DNA of 64,000 bases from Saprospirales bacterium (GCA_016711045.1 JADJTT010000007.1:248001-312000); one strand, 5' to 3'; positions 53,748 through 63,653 are shown, numbered from the stretch's first letter. The notes: a model not told the origin generated them from the sequence alone. Numbers and translations are program-made.

Positions 53748-56700
53748 TCAATAAATCGGCGAAAAGGCTTCTGCCTTCCATGTTGCCATATCTTCATACG
53801 TGTTCCATCGCTGATCAACCAATTCCTGTGCCAGTTCCATCAGTACTTTCGCTTCTTCGGGATTGGTGCGTGTCAGGATTTTATAACGCAATTCCTTGTA
53901 TGCATATTCCGGCAGCTTGATCGAAGGCCTGGGCGAATCGAGTACAAACGGGTTTCTTCCTGCTTTTCGGAGGGCCGGATTGTAACGCAACAACGGCCAG
54001 TAACCGGAAGCTACTGCCAGGTCTTGCTGTTCCATTCCTTTTGTCATGTCGATACCATGGGCGATACAGTGGCTGTAAGCCAGTACCAGGGAGGGACCAT
54101 CATAGGCCTCTGCTTCCCGTATTGCCAACAGGGTTTGCTGCGGATTGGCGCCCATAGCCACTTGTGCTACGTAGACATTTCCGTAGGAAATAGCCTGAAG
54201 GGCCAGGTCTTTTTTGCCCACGCGCTTACCTGCTGCAGCAAATTTCGCCGTCGCGGCAGTAGGCGTAGCTTTCGACATTTGTCCGCCAGTATTGGAGTAC
54301 ACCTCTGTATCCAGCACCAATACGTTTACATTGCGTCCACTGGCGAGCACGTGATCCAACCCGGATGAACCGATGTCATAGGCCCAACCATCGCCCCCAA
54401 TCAACCATACGCTTCGCCGTACCAGCGAATCGGCTACGGATAGCAGGTGATCCGCCAATGGGTTTTCCATCTTCAGGAGTTGTACTTTCAACGCTGCTAC
54501 CCGTTCTCGTTGCTTGCGCAATTGAGATTCCAGTTCCTGGGGTTGGTGGAGCAGGGCGTCAACCAGTTCTGCATTCAACTCAGGCGCCAGTTTTCGCAAC
54601 AGGTCCTGAGCCATTTGGGCGTGCTTGTCGGCAGAAACCCGCATACCTAATCCAAATTCGGCATTATCTTCAAACAGGGAGTTTGACCATGCAGGCCCAC
54701 GTCCCTCCGCATTGGTGGTCCAGGGAGTAGTCGGTTGGTTACCTCCGTATATGGAAGAGCACCCCGTGGCATTAGCTACGATCAGGTGATCGCCAAACAA
54801 CTGGGACAACAACCGCACATAAGGCGTCTCTCCGCATCCGGCACAAGCCCCTGAGAATTCAAATAACGGCTCGAGATACTGAGATCCACGGACGGATGAA
54901 AAATCGACCTGCGACCGGTCATTGAGCGGAATGCCCTCAAAGAAGGCAATGTTCGCCCGCTCTTTCTCCAGATCTGCCGGCTTCTCTACCATATTGATGG
55001 CTTTCCTGGTCCGGTCTTTCAGGTCGTATGCCGGACAGGCCTCTACGCAAAGGTTGCATCCGGTGCAATCTTCGGCATAGATTTCCAGCGTATACCTGGT
55101 TTCCGGGAAGCCCCGGGCACTGATAGGCGCCGATTTAAATGAAATGGGCGCTCCCTCTAAATAGCCTTCATGGAAAAATTTGGCACGGATCACACTGTGC
55201 GGGCAGACAAAGCTGCAATTCCCACATTGGATACATGTATCGGCCTCCCAGGATGGAATAAATTCGGCAATATTCCGCTTTTCCCATTTGGTGGTTCCAC
55301 TTGGGTAGGTCCCGTCAACCGGGAGCATGCTAACGGGCAGTTCATCACCTCTTCCGGCCATCATCATGGCAGTCACTTCTTTCACGAAAGCTGGCGCCTT
55401 ATCCGATACGATTGGCGGAAATTCCTTCTTGCTGGTACTTTGGGAAGGTACCTTGACCTCAAAAAGCCGGGCTAACGTGGCATCGACAGCCGCGAAGTTT
55501 TTCTGAATGACCGCAGGTCCTTTTTTGAAATAGGTCTTTTCAATGGCTTTCTTGATCTGTGCAATGGCCTCCTCCCTGGGCAATACGCCGGAAAGAGCAA
55601 AGAAACAGGTTTGCATGATCGTGTTGATCATCGTTCCCATGCCCGTCTCCTGAGCTACTTTGGTCGCATCAATGAGGAAAAAACGCAATTTTTTCTGTAT
55701 CAACGCTTCCTGAATAAGCCTGGGAAACTTATCCCAGATCTCCTCTGGCCCGAAAGGACTATTCAGCAGGAGGGTGGCGCCTTCTTTGGCAGCTCCAAGG
55801 ATGTCTGATTTTTCAATAAAGTTAAACTTGTGACAGGCGATAAAGTCTGCTTTCCCGATCAGATAAGGGGCCCGTATCGGTTTAGGCCCAAACCGGAGGT
55901 GGGAAACGGTTTGAGATCCGGACTTTTTCGAGTCGTACACAAAGAAACCTTGTGCGTATAAGGGGGTGTTCTCCCCGATGATCTTGATACTGTTCTTGTT
56001 TGCGCCGACTGTGCCGTCTGCCCCAAGTCCGAAAAAGAGGGCCTGGGTCCACTTCGATTCATCCAGCGTGAAGGAAGGATCATAGGTAAGGTTCATGTGG
56101 GTCACATCGTCCTCGATCCCTATGGTGAAAAAGTTTTTGGGTTTGTCTTTTGCCAATTCATCAAAAATACCCTTCACCATAGCAGGCGTAAATTCCTTGG
56201 AGGACAGGCCATACCGGCCACCCACCAGGAAGGGCATTTGAGCTATTTTCCCATTCTGAAGGGCATCCAATAAACCGGTGGCAAAATCCTGGTACATCGG
56301 CTCTCCTGCGGATCCTGGTTCCTTTGTTCGATCCAGCACGGCGATCTTTTTCACCGATGTGGGCAATGCTTTCAGGAAATGTTTGATCGAGAATGGACGG
56401 AAAAGACGCACCTGGATCACGCCGACTTTTTCACCTTTCTCCGCGAGATAGTCAGCCGTTTCCATAGCTGTTTCTGCGCCAGAGCCCATCAGGATAATGA
56501 CGCGTTCGGCATCAGGCGCTCCGGTGTAGTCAAAAAGGTGGTAGGTCCGCCCCGTCAATTGGGCGAATTTATCCATGGCATCCTGCACGATGCCAGGCGT
56601 CTCCAGATAGTAGGAATTTACCGTTTCCCGTCCCTGGAAATAGACATCCGGATTTTGTGCCGTACCCCGAATGAAAGGGTGATCCGGGCTTAATCCGCGC

Positions 56701-57320
56701 TCCCGGTGCGCGATCACCAGCTTATCGTCGATCATGGCGCGGATCTGGTCGTCGCTCAGTAGTGTCAGCTTGTTGACTTCGTGGGACGTGCGGAATCCGT
56801 CAAAAAAGTGAATGAACGGAATGCGGGATGCCAGGGTTGCCGCCTGGGCGATGAGTGCCTGGTCGTGCGCTTCCTGGACGGAAGAAGAAGCCAGGAGGCC
56901 AAAGCCGGTGGTCCGGGCAGCCATGATATCGCTGTGGTCGCCAAAGATCGACAATGCCTGGGCGGCGAGCGAACGGGCAGCTACATGGATCACGGCGCTG
57001 GTGAGTTCCCCGGCAATCTTGTACATATTGGGGAGCATCAGCATCAAGCCCTGGGAAGCGGTGAAGGTCGTGGTCAGCGCCCCGGCTTGCAGGGCGCCGT
57101 GTACCGCGCCGGCAGCGCCGCCTTCACTTTGCATTTCCACAATTTCAGGGATGTTGCCCCAAATGTTGGTAATGCCCTTGGTTGTCCACTCATCGGCAAA
57201 TTCGGCCATAGGGGAGGAAGGCGTGATGGGATAAATGGCGCATACTTCATTCACACGGTAGGCAACGTATGACGCCGCTTCGTTGCCATCTATAGTGACC
57301 ACTTTGGGTTTCGTACTCAT
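53748..57320 (-). CDS. nifJ: Pyruvate:ferredoxin (flavodoxin) oxidoreductase
   Basis: 1190 residues, the full single-chain length. Oxidises pyruvate plus CoA to acetyl-CoA and CO2, reducing ferredoxin. The N-terminal domain (DGNEAASYVAYRVNEVCAIYPITPSSPMAE) binds pyruvate; the gamma domain and CoA region follow; the ferredoxin domain has CIQCGNCSFVCP (about 690) and CTGCNLCVEACP (about 745); the TPP domain has GACAGCGETPYVRLL, NATGCSSIYGGNQPTTPW, and IGGDGWAYDIGSSGLDH. Oxygen-sensitive in most organisms. It lies 3 bp after the GltD-like gene. Confidence 0.97.
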   Translation of the reverse strand: MSTKPKVVTIDGNEAASYVAYRVNEVCAIYPITPSSPMAEFADEWTTKGITNIWGNIPEIVEMQSEGGAAGAVHGALQAGALTTTFTASQGLMLMLPNMYKIAGELTSAVIHVAARSLAAQALSIFGDHSDIMAARTTGFGLLASSSVQEAHDQALIAQAATLASRIPFIHFFDGFRTSHEVNKLTLLSDDQIRAMIDDKLVIAHRERGLSPDHPFIRGTAQNPDVYFQGRETVNSYYLETPGIVQDAMDKFAQLTGRTYHLFDYTGAPDAERVIILMGSGAETAMETADYLAEKGEKVGVIQVRLFRPFSIKHFLKALPTSVKKIAVLDRTKEPGSAGEPMYQDFATGLLDALQNGKIAQMPFLVGGRYGLSSKEFTPAMVKGIFDELAKDKPKNFFTIGIEDDVTHMNLTYDPSFTLDESKWTQALFFGLGADGTVGANKNSIKIIGENTPLYAQGFFVYDSKKSGSQTVSHLRFGPKPIRAPYLIGKADFIACHKFNFIEKSDILGAAKEGATLLLNSPFGPEEIWDKFPRLIQEALIQKKLRFFLIDATKVAQETGMGTMINTIMQTCFFALSGVLPREEAIAQIKKAIEKTYFKKGPAVIQKNFAAVDATLARLFEVKVPSQSTSKKEFPPIVSDKAPAFVKEVTAMMMAGRGDELPVSMLPVDGTYPSGTTKWEKRNIAEFIPSWEADTCIQCGNCSFVCPHSVIRAKFFHEGYLEGAPISFKSAPISARGFPETRYTLEIYAEDCTGCNLCVEACPAYDLKDRTRKAINMVEKPADLEKERANIAFFEGIPLNDRSQVDFSSVRGSQYLEPLFEFSGACAGCGETPYVRLLSQLFGDHLIVANATGCSSIYGGNQPTTPWTTNAEGRGPAWSNSLFEDNAEFGLGMRVSADKHAQMAQDLLRKLAPELNAELVDALLHQPQELESQLRKQRERVAALKVQLLKMENPLADHLLSVADSLVRRSVWLIGGDGWAYDIGSSGLDHVLASGRNVNVLVLDTEVYSNTGGQMSKATPTAATAKFAAAGKRVGKKDLALQAISYGNVYVAQVAMGANPQQTLLAIREAEAYDGPSLVLAYSHCIAHGIDMTKGMEQQDLAVASGYWPLLRYNPALRKAGRNPFVLDSPRPSIKLPEYAYKELRYKILTRTNPEEAKVLMELAQELVDQRWNTYEDMATWKAEAFSPIY

Positions 57321-57323
57321 GGT

Positions 57324-58964
57324 TTAAGCGTTTTGTGGGGGTTCTGGGATCATTTCAATCGCATGGCAGGGGCACTGTTCGTAGCAAACTGCGCAACCTG
57401 TACAAAGGGTGAGGTCGTATCGATAACGCTTACCCGGGCCGAGCTTGATGACGGCATCTTCCGGACAGGATCCGTAGCAACCGTCGCATTCAAAGCAATT
57501 GCCGCAGGAAAGGCAGCGTTGTGCTTCATACCTGGCTTCCTCGTCGTGGAGTCCACCGACAATCTCGCCAAAACTGTTGGTCCGTTGATCTGCAGGCTTC
57601 GCGGGTTGCAGCTGCTGGGGCGCTTCCGTATTAAACCACATGTGGAGGCGTTCAAACCCTACCAATGGATGCTTGGAGGCCTTTACGTAGGGCTTTTGCT
57701 GCAAATAACCATCGATAAAACGGGCGGCTTTTTTCCCATGCCCAACGGCAATCGTAACCGTACGTTCACTGGGTACCATATCCCCGCCTGCAAAGATACC
57801 CGCTGCACCCGTCATCATATCTGGTCCAACGATTACCGTACCATCCTCTTTGAGCTGGATACCAGCCACTTTGCGCAGAAAGTCTGTCTCCGTATCCTGA
57901 CCGAGGGCCAGAATGAGCGAATCAGCCTCCACCGTCTCAAATTCACCGGTCGGCACGGGTTTGCCGTTTTCGACGCGCATCACTTCAACTGTAAAGGTAG
58001 ATTGATCGATCTCTTTAATGGTGCGCAACCAGTGTATTTTTACGCCTTCTTCCAGGGCTTCGTCGGCTTCAAATTCATGGGCCGGCATGTGCTCCCGGTC
58101 GCGGCGATATATGATCATCGCTTCATCAACTCCCAATCGCTTAGCGGTTCGGGCAGCATCCATGGCGGTGTTGCCTCCTCCATAAATGGCCACCCGGCGC
58201 CCTAGCTTGGGCCGGTCTCCCTTATCTACATCGCGCAGAAAGGAGACGGCGTCAAATATCTGTCCGGCATCCCTTGCGGGGATATCTACTTTCTTGCCAA
58301 TATGGGCGCCTATTGCGAGGAAAACGGCGTCAAACCGGCCCTTTTCTTTTTCCTCCGCTACATCTACCACTTTGCGGTTGTAGTGGAATTTTACGCCAAT
58401 GTCTTCAATCCGTTTGGCTTCAGCTTCCAGAATGTTGCGCGGGAGCCGGTAGGCGGGAATACCGAAGTGCATCATCCCTCCGGGTACCGGACCTGCCTCA
58501 AACACTTCCACTTCATGGCCCATGCGCCGGAGGTGATAAGAGGCAGACAAGCCACTGGGGCCGGCGCCAATGATCAATATGCGTTTTCCGGTGGGTTTCG
58601 CATCGTACTTTATCTTCCAGCCTTCTTCCAGGGCTTTATCACCCAAAAAGCGCTCAATTGCATGGATGCTCACCGAACTATCGATGAACGCTCGATTGCA
58701 ACTGCTCTCGCAAGGATGGTAACAAACCCGTCCGTGAATGGCGGGAAGCGGATTCTCTTCCACCAGCTTTTGCCAGGCGCCCTCAAAATTGCCTTCCTGG
58801 GCTAGTCCCAGCCAGGCCTGAATATTTTCTCCTGCCGGACATGCATTATTACATGGTGGCAACAGATCTACATAAACAGGGCGTTGTGTGCGCTGCGCGC
58901 CTGTCCCTTTCTCATGTTTGGAAAGGTCAGCCGGCGCGGTTAAGTCTTTTTTCCAGGATTCCAT
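57324..58964 (-). CDS. GltD-like NAD(P)H:ferredoxin-type iron-sulfur flavoprotein
   Basis: 546 residues from ATG 58964 (MESWKKDLTAPADLSKHEK). N-terminal Fe-S segment CNNACPAGENIQAWL and CYHPCESSCNR; FAD-binding ILIIGAGPSGLSASYHLRRMG; NADPH-binding RVAIYGGGNTAMDAARTAKRLG; and two C-terminal 4Fe-4S clusters: CLSCGNCFECDGCYGSCP and CTGCAVCYEQCPCHAIEM. This is the glutamate synthase small-subunit fold with extra ferredoxin domains. Next to nifJ with a 3-bp spacer it probably exchanges electrons between NADPH and ferredoxin; no GltB is adjacent. Confidence 0.9.
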   Translation of the reverse strand: MESWKKDLTAPADLSKHEKGTGAQRTQRPVYVDLLPPCNNACPAGENIQAWLGLAQEGNFEGAWQKLVEENPLPAIHGRVCYHPCESSCNRAFIDSSVSIHAIERFLGDKALEEGWKIKYDAKPTGKRILIIGAGPSGLSASYHLRRMGHEVEVFEAGPVPGGMMHFGIPAYRLPRNILEAEAKRIEDIGVKFHYNRKVVDVAEEKEKGRFDAVFLAIGAHIGKKVDIPARDAGQIFDAVSFLRDVDKGDRPKLGRRVAIYGGGNTAMDAARTAKRLGVDEAMIIYRRDREHMPAHEFEADEALEEGVKIHWLRTIKEIDQSTFTVEVMRVENGKPVPTGEFETVEADSLILALGQDTETDFLRKVAGIQLKEDGTVIVGPDMMTGAAGIFAGGDMVPSERTVTIAVGHGKKAARFIDGYLQQKPYVKASKHPLVGFERLHMWFNTEAPQQLQPAKPADQRTNSFGEIVGGLHDEEARYEAQRCLSCGNCFECDGCYGSCPEDAVIKLGPGKRYRYDLTLCTGCAVCYEQCPCHAIEMIPEPPQNA

Positions 58965-59079
58965 ATTTCTTTGCTTATCAGAATGCCGTAAAAGTAGGTT
59001 TGACACTTACTTAATGGGGTGATAAATGTCAAGGGAAACCCTGATTTTTGTCAGCAACTGACGAATGTCAGCACTACAC

Positions 59080-59093
59080 TTGATGAAAATCAT
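59080..59093. promoter_or_regulatory. FNR/Crp-like binding site between nifJ cluster and ppdK
   Basis: TTGAT-GAAA-ATCAT differs from the FNR consensus TTGAT-N4-ATCAA at one base. It lies in the 208-bp divergent region, about 41 bp upstream of the start expected from the ppdK -7 box, the usual place for an activator. Several TGTCA words flank it at 58999-59070. Confidence 0.5.
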
Positions 59094-59115
59094 TCGGTCA
59101 AAAACCTCAAGGGCC

Positions 59116-59123
59116 TACTTTTC
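59116..59123 (+). promoter_or_regulatory. -7 box of ppdK promoter
   Basis: TACTTTTC is one base from TAnnTTTG, 50 bp before the chosen start codon. On the other strand TACTTTTA at 58996-58989 may serve the nifJ cluster. Confidence 0.4.
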
Positions 59124-59172
59124 GGGAAATTTATGTAAGAATTACACTATCCTTAAAATGCGAAGAAAAATT

Positions 59173-61932
59173 ATGGACAAGACTAGCACCTCTAAAAAGA
59201 AGGAGACAAAAGTAGAACAAGTAAAATATGTGTATTCCTTTGGAGAAGGAAATGCGGAAGGCCATGCCGGGATGAAAGCATTGTTGGGAGGGAAAGGGGC
59301 CAACCTGGCCGAAATGTGCCGTCTTGGTATTCCTGTTCCTGCAGGTTTGACCATCAGTACCGAAGCTTGTCTGACCTACAACCAGATCGGCGAAAAGGCC
59401 ATGACAGCCCTGTTGATGGAAGAGATCAAAGCAGGCGTTGCTCAGATTGAAAAAGTAATGGGAGGACGTTTCGGCGACCCGAAAAACCCGTTGCTGCTGT
59501 CGGTTCGCTCCGGCGCCCGCGCTTCCATGCCGGGTATGATGGACACCGTGCTCAACCTGGGGCTCAATGAGGAAACGGTGATCGGCATTACCGAACGCAG
59601 TGGAGAAGAACGGTTTGCCTGGGACTCCTACCGCCGCTTTGTTCAAATGTATGGAGATGTGGTTATGGGACTGAAACCGATCAAAAAGGAAGATGAAGAC
59701 CCCTTTGAGCATATCATTGAAGAAATGAAGCACGAAAGGGGTGTTGTACAGGATACTGACCTGGATACCGAGGATCTCAAGGAACTGGTTCGTCGCTTTA
59801 AAGCCATTATCCTGGAAGAAACCAAGCGCGAATTCCCGGCGGATCCATGGGAACAGCTTTGGGGTTCTATTTTTGCCGTATTCCGTAGCTGGAATAACGA
59901 TCGGGCCAAAGTCTACCGCAGGCTCAATAACATCCCCGAAGAATGGGGTACGGCGGTGAACGTGCAGGCCATGGTTTATGGCAACCTGAGTCACAACAGC
60001 GCAACCGGGGTCGCATTCACGCGCGACGCAGGCACAGGAGAAGACCTTTTTAACGGAGAATTCCTGCTCAATGCCCAGGGCGAAGACGTGGTTGCCGGTA
60101 TCCGTACGCCGCAGCAAATCACGCTGGAAGGTTCACGCCGCTGGGCTCGCCTGGCCATGGTTGCCGAAGAGGACCGCGTGTCCGAATTTCCCTCCCTCGA
60201 AGAGATAATGCCCGAGGTATTTAAACAACTAATCCAGATCGAAACGCGGCTGGAAAATCACTATAAAGATATGCAGGACCTCGAGTTTACCATTCAAAAT
60301 GGGAAACTGTGGCTCCTCCAAACCCGCAACGGAAAGCGCACCGGTACAGCTATGGTCAAAATTGCCATGGATATGGTACGCCAGGGTATGCTCGATGAAA
60401 AAGCGGCCCTCAACCGGGTAGACCCCGTCCGCCTGGACGAATTGCTTCACCCGGTATTTAACGTGGAAGCTTTGAAGAAAATCAAGGTCATCGCCAAAGG
60501 GCTTCCCGCCTCACCCGGCGCTGCTACCGGACAAGTAGTGTTCTTCGCCGAAGATGCCGAGGCATGGGTGGAAGACGGCAAAGAAGTGATTCTGGTTCGA
60601 CTGGAAACCTCTCCGGAAGATCTCCGGGGCATGCATGCCGCCAATGGTATCCTCACCGCGCGGGGTGGTATGACCTCTCATGCAGCAGTAGTGGCCCGGG
60701 GAATGGGCAAGTGCTGCGTTTCCGGCGCCGGGGCCATCAAGGTAAACTACAAGACCCGGAAAATGACCATCGACGGAGTTATCTACAACGAGGGCGACTG
60801 GATTTCCCTCAATGGTTCTACCGGGGAAGTGTATGAAGGGAAAATACCTACGCAGGAAGCGGAACTCACTGGTGACTTTGGCGACCTGATGGCTCTTTCC
60901 GACAAATATGCACGCCTCCTCGTGCGCACGAATGCCGACACCCCGGAAGACGCCCTGGCTGCCCGGAAATTTGGCGCCAAAGGAATTGGACTTTGCCGTA
61001 CGGAACACATGTTTTTTGAAGGAGAACGCATCACTGCCATGCGGGAGATGATCCTCTCTAAAGAAGAAACTGGACGCCGGGCTGCGCTTGCCAAACTGCT
61101 GCCCATGCAACGCGAAGACTTTGAAGGGATTTTTGAAGCGATGCGCGACCTGCCTGTGACCATCCGCCTTCTGGATCCGCCCCTTCATGAATTTGTGCCT
61201 CACGAGCCGGAAAACCAGCAAAAACTGGCCGATGAAATGGGCCTGACCGTAGAAGAAATCCGCAACCGCGTGGAAGACCTCAAGGAATTCAACCCTATGA
61301 TGGGACACCGCGGCTGCCGCCTGGGTATCACATACCCTGAAATCACCGAAATGCAGGCTCGTGCCATTATTGAAGCAGCGCTCAATGTGCAGAAAAAAGG
61401 CTTCGTGGTATGTCCCGAAATAATGATCCCGTTAGTGGGCTCCCTTCGTGAATTCCGCGACCAGGAAGATGTGATCCGCAAGACCGCTGAAAAAGTATTT
61501 CGCGAACGCAACGAGCATATCGACTATAAGGTGGGTACTATGATCGAATTGCCGCGCGCCTGCATGATGGCCGATCAGATTGCCCAATCTGCTGAATTTT
61601 TCTCCTTCGGCACGAACGACCTTACCCAGATGGCTTTCGGGTACTCCCGCGACGATGCAGGTAAATTCCTGCCCATTTATATCAAACAGGGCATCCTCCA
61701 GGCCGATCCGTTCAATACGCTCGACCAGTCAGGGGTGGGACAATTAATGGATATCGCCGTAACAAAGGGCTTGTCCACCAATCCGAAATTAAAATTGGGT
61801 ATCTGCGGTGAACATGGTGGCGATCCTGCTTCGGTAGAATTTTGCCACCGCCTCGGGCTTAATTATGTGAGTTGCTCTCCCTTCCGCGTGCCGATTGCCC
61901 GGCTCGCCGCTGCACAAGCTAACTTGATTTGA
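59173..61932 (+). CDS. ppdK: Pyruvate, phosphate dikinase
   Basis: 919 residues from ATG 59173 (MDKTSTSKKKETKVEQVKY); 36 further upstream in-frame residues lie in the promoter region. Interconverts pyruvate + ATP + Pi and PEP + AMP + PPi. The N-terminal ATP-grasp domain begins LLGGKGANLAEM and has LLSVRSGARASMPGMMDTVLN; the swivelling phosphohistidine is His503 in GGMTSHAAVVARGMGKCCVSGA; the PEP barrel has RLLDPPLHEFVPH, MMGHRGCRLGITYPEI and the end CGEHGGDPASVEFCHRLG. It is transcribed away from the nifJ cluster. Confidence 0.97.
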   Translation: MDKTSTSKKKETKVEQVKYVYSFGEGNAEGHAGMKALLGGKGANLAEMCRLGIPVPAGLTISTEACLTYNQIGEKAMTALLMEEIKAGVAQIEKVMGGRFGDPKNPLLLSVRSGARASMPGMMDTVLNLGLNEETVIGITERSGEERFAWDSYRRFVQMYGDVVMGLKPIKKEDEDPFEHIIEEMKHERGVVQDTDLDTEDLKELVRRFKAIILEETKREFPADPWEQLWGSIFAVFRSWNNDRAKVYRRLNNIPEEWGTAVNVQAMVYGNLSHNSATGVAFTRDAGTGEDLFNGEFLLNAQGEDVVAGIRTPQQITLEGSRRWARLAMVAEEDRVSEFPSLEEIMPEVFKQLIQIETRLENHYKDMQDLEFTIQNGKLWLLQTRNGKRTGTAMVKIAMDMVRQGMLDEKAALNRVDPVRLDELLHPVFNVEALKKIKVIAKGLPASPGAATGQVVFFAEDAEAWVEDGKEVILVRLETSPEDLRGMHAANGILTARGGMTSHAAVVARGMGKCCVSGAGAIKVNYKTRKMTIDGVIYNEGDWISLNGSTGEVYEGKIPTQEAELTGDFGDLMALSDKYARLLVRTNADTPEDALAARKFGAKGIGLCRTEHMFFEGERITAMREMILSKEETGRRAALAKLLPMQREDFEGIFEAMRDLPVTIRLLDPPLHEFVPHEPENQQKLADEMGLTVEEIRNRVEDLKEFNPMMGHRGCRLGITYPEITEMQARAIIEAALNVQKKGFVVCPEIMIPLVGSLREFRDQEDVIRKTAEKVFRERNEHIDYKVGTMIELPRACMMADQIAQSAEFFSFGTNDLTQMAFGYSRDDAGKFLPIYIKQGILQADPFNTLDQSGVGQLMDIAVTKGLSTNPKLKLGICGEHGGDPASVEFCHRLGLNYVSCSPFRVPIARLAAAQANLI

Positions 61933-61965
61933 TCCTATTGAACATAGAAAGTTTCTTACCAATTG

Positions 61966-61995
61966 AAGCCGCTCTGTCTCAGGGCGGCTTTTTTT
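61966..61995. terminator. Terminator after ppdK
   Basis: AAGCCGCTCTG-tct-CAGGGCGGCTT forms an 11-bp stem with one wobble, followed by TTTTT. It stands between the converging ppdK and pseudouridine synthase genes. Confidence 0.9.
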
Positions 61996-61996
61996 G

Positions 61997-62563
61997 TCAG
62001 GGGAACTGCTCCAATTTCCGGACTTCCCCCGGTTCCATTCCCGTGATTTCCAGCTTCCCGATCCTGCACCTCACCAGGCGCAGCACCGGGAATCCGGCTT
62101 TCGCGCACATCCGGCGTACCTGCCGGTTCTTTCCTTCCACTAAGGTAAGCTCCAACCAGGAAGTAGGTATGTGCTTTCTAAACCGAACCGGAGGATCGCG
62201 TTCGGGAAGGGGAGGGGGCTCCGTTAACAATCGGGCCTTTGCGGGTAGGGTTTGGTAATTCTTTCCATTTACCCGGATCATTATCCCTTTTTGCCAAGCT
62301 TCCAACGCACCGGTATCCGGGATGCCCTCCACCTGCACCCAATAGGTGCGTTCATGTGGAGAAGAAGGGTCTAATACCCTTTTATTCAGCTTCTTGTCGT
62401 CAGTCAATAGAAGTAATCCTTCACTGTCGAGGTCCAGGCGGCCTACCGGGTATACATCTTTCGGGAAAGGAAAAAGGTCTCCCAGCGTTTTATGTTCGGG
62501 CGACTCCCGGGTAAATTGAGAGAGATATCCGTAAGGTTTGAACAGGAGGAAATAACTAGACAT
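61997..62563 (-). CDS. Pseudouridine synthase, RluE-like (RsuA family)
   Basis: 188 residues from ATG 62563 (MSSYFLLFKPYGYLSQFT). The catalytic motif VYPVGRLDLDSEGLLLLTDD holds the Asp nucleophile; ERTYWVQVEG and LELTLVEGKNRQVRRMCAKAGFPVLRLVR are RsuA/RluB/E/F blocks. No S4 domain is present, as in RluE, which modifies U2457 of 23S rRNA in E. coli; the target here is inferred. Its start overlaps the end of ychF by 8 bp. Confidence 0.9.
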   Translation of the reverse strand: MSSYFLLFKPYGYLSQFTRESPEHKTLGDLFPFPKDVYPVGRLDLDSEGLLLLTDDKKLNKRVLDPSSPHERTYWVQVEGIPDTGALEAWQKGIMIRVNGKNYQTLPAKARLLTEPPPLPERDPPVRFRKHIPTSWLELTLVEGKNRQVRRMCAKAGFPVLRLVRCRIGKLEITGMEPGEVRKLEQFP

Positions 62564-63653
62564 TAAACCGGAAATGCATGATATCCGCATCCTGCACGAC
62601 GTATTCTTTCCCTTCGACGGCCATTTTACCGGCTTCTTTGACAGCAGGTTCGGAGCCGTATTTTAGGAAGTCGTCGTATTTGATGACTTCGGCGCGGATG
62701 AAGCCTTTTTCAAAATCGGAATGGATCACCCCTGCGGCGGCAGGCGCCTTCCAGCCTTTGACAATAGTCCAGGCACGCACCTCTTTTTCGCCTGCGGTGA
62801 AGTAGGTGACGAGGTGGAGAAGTTTATAACAGGCATGGATAAGACGGTTAACGCCCGGTTCCTCGAGGCCCATTTCATGGAGGAAGTCCATACGCTCCTC
62901 CATGGATCCCAGTTGGGCGATCTCCGCTTCAATATCGGCGCTAACAAGGATCATCTCCGCATCTTCCTTTTCGATGGCTTTTTTCAGGCGCTCAGTATGC
63001 ACGTTGCCCGTCAGCACACTCTCTTCATCGACATTACACACATAAAGAATAGGTTTTCCGGTGAGGAGAAACATATCTTTCATCAGTTCTTTCCCCTCTT
63101 CTTCCAGGGGAATAGAGCGGGCAGGTTCCATATTGTTCAAATGAACCAGGATATCCTCGGCAATCTGCAACAGTCGTTGATCTTCTTTTTTTCCGCTCTT
63201 GGCCTGCTTGCGCAGCTTGTCAACCCGCTTTTCCACTGTCTCAATATCCTTGAGCAGCAGTTCCGTATCAATCACGCCCTTATCCCGGATCGGGTCAATT
63301 TTGCCGTCCACATGCACTACGTTGTCGTTTTCAAAGCAGCGAACGACATGTACAATCGCATCCACTTCACGGATATTGGCCAGGAACTGGTTGCCAAGCC
63401 CTTCCCCTTTGCTGGCGCCCTTGATCAGGCCTGCGATATCCACAATCTCAATAGTAGTGGGTACCACATTGCGCGGATTGACCAATTCAGTCAGCTTGTC
63501 CAACCGCGGGTCCGGGACGGTGATGATGCCTATATTGGGGTCTTTGGTGACAAAAGGGTAGTTGGCTGCCAGGGCTTTTGCCGAGGTCAGGGCATTGAAG
63601 AGCGTCGATTTTCCGACATTGGGCAAGCCCACAATTCCGCATTGTAACGCCAT
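62556..63653 (-). CDS. ychF: Redox-regulated ATPase YchF (Obg family)
   Basis: 365 residues, the family length. P-loop GIVGLPNVGKSTLFNALTSAKALAANYPF; G3 VDIAGLIKGASKGEGLGNQFL; the altered G4 (VCNVDEES in place of NKxD) explains its ATP preference; the C-terminal TGS domain has GEKEVRAWTIVKGWKAPAAAGVIHSDFEKGFIRAEV. It binds ribosomes and acts in stress control. First gene of a two-gene run with rluE-like. Confidence 0.96.
   Translation of the reverse strand: MALQCGIVGLPNVGKSTLFNALTSAKALAANYPFVTKDPNIGIITVPDPRLDKLTELVNPRNVVPTTIEIVDIAGLIKGASKGEGLGNQFLANIREVDAIVHVVRCFENDNVVHVDGKIDPIRDKGVIDTELLLKDIETVEKRVDKLRKQAKSGKKEDQRLLQIAEDILVHLNNMEPARSIPLEEEGKELMKDMFLLTGKPILYVCNVDEESVLTGNVHTERLKKAIEKEDAEMILVSADIEAEIAQLGSMEERMDFLHEMGLEEPGVNRLIHACYKLLHLVTYFTAGEKEVRAWTIVKGWKAPAAAGVIHSDFEKGFIRAEVIKYDDFLKYGSEPAVKEAGKMAVEGKEYVVQDADIMHFRFNV

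Noticed and set aside
59065..59172. Upstream start of PPDK at 59065
   Set aside because: The extra 36 residues overlap the FNR-like box and the -7 promoter element and do not resemble the family N-terminus.
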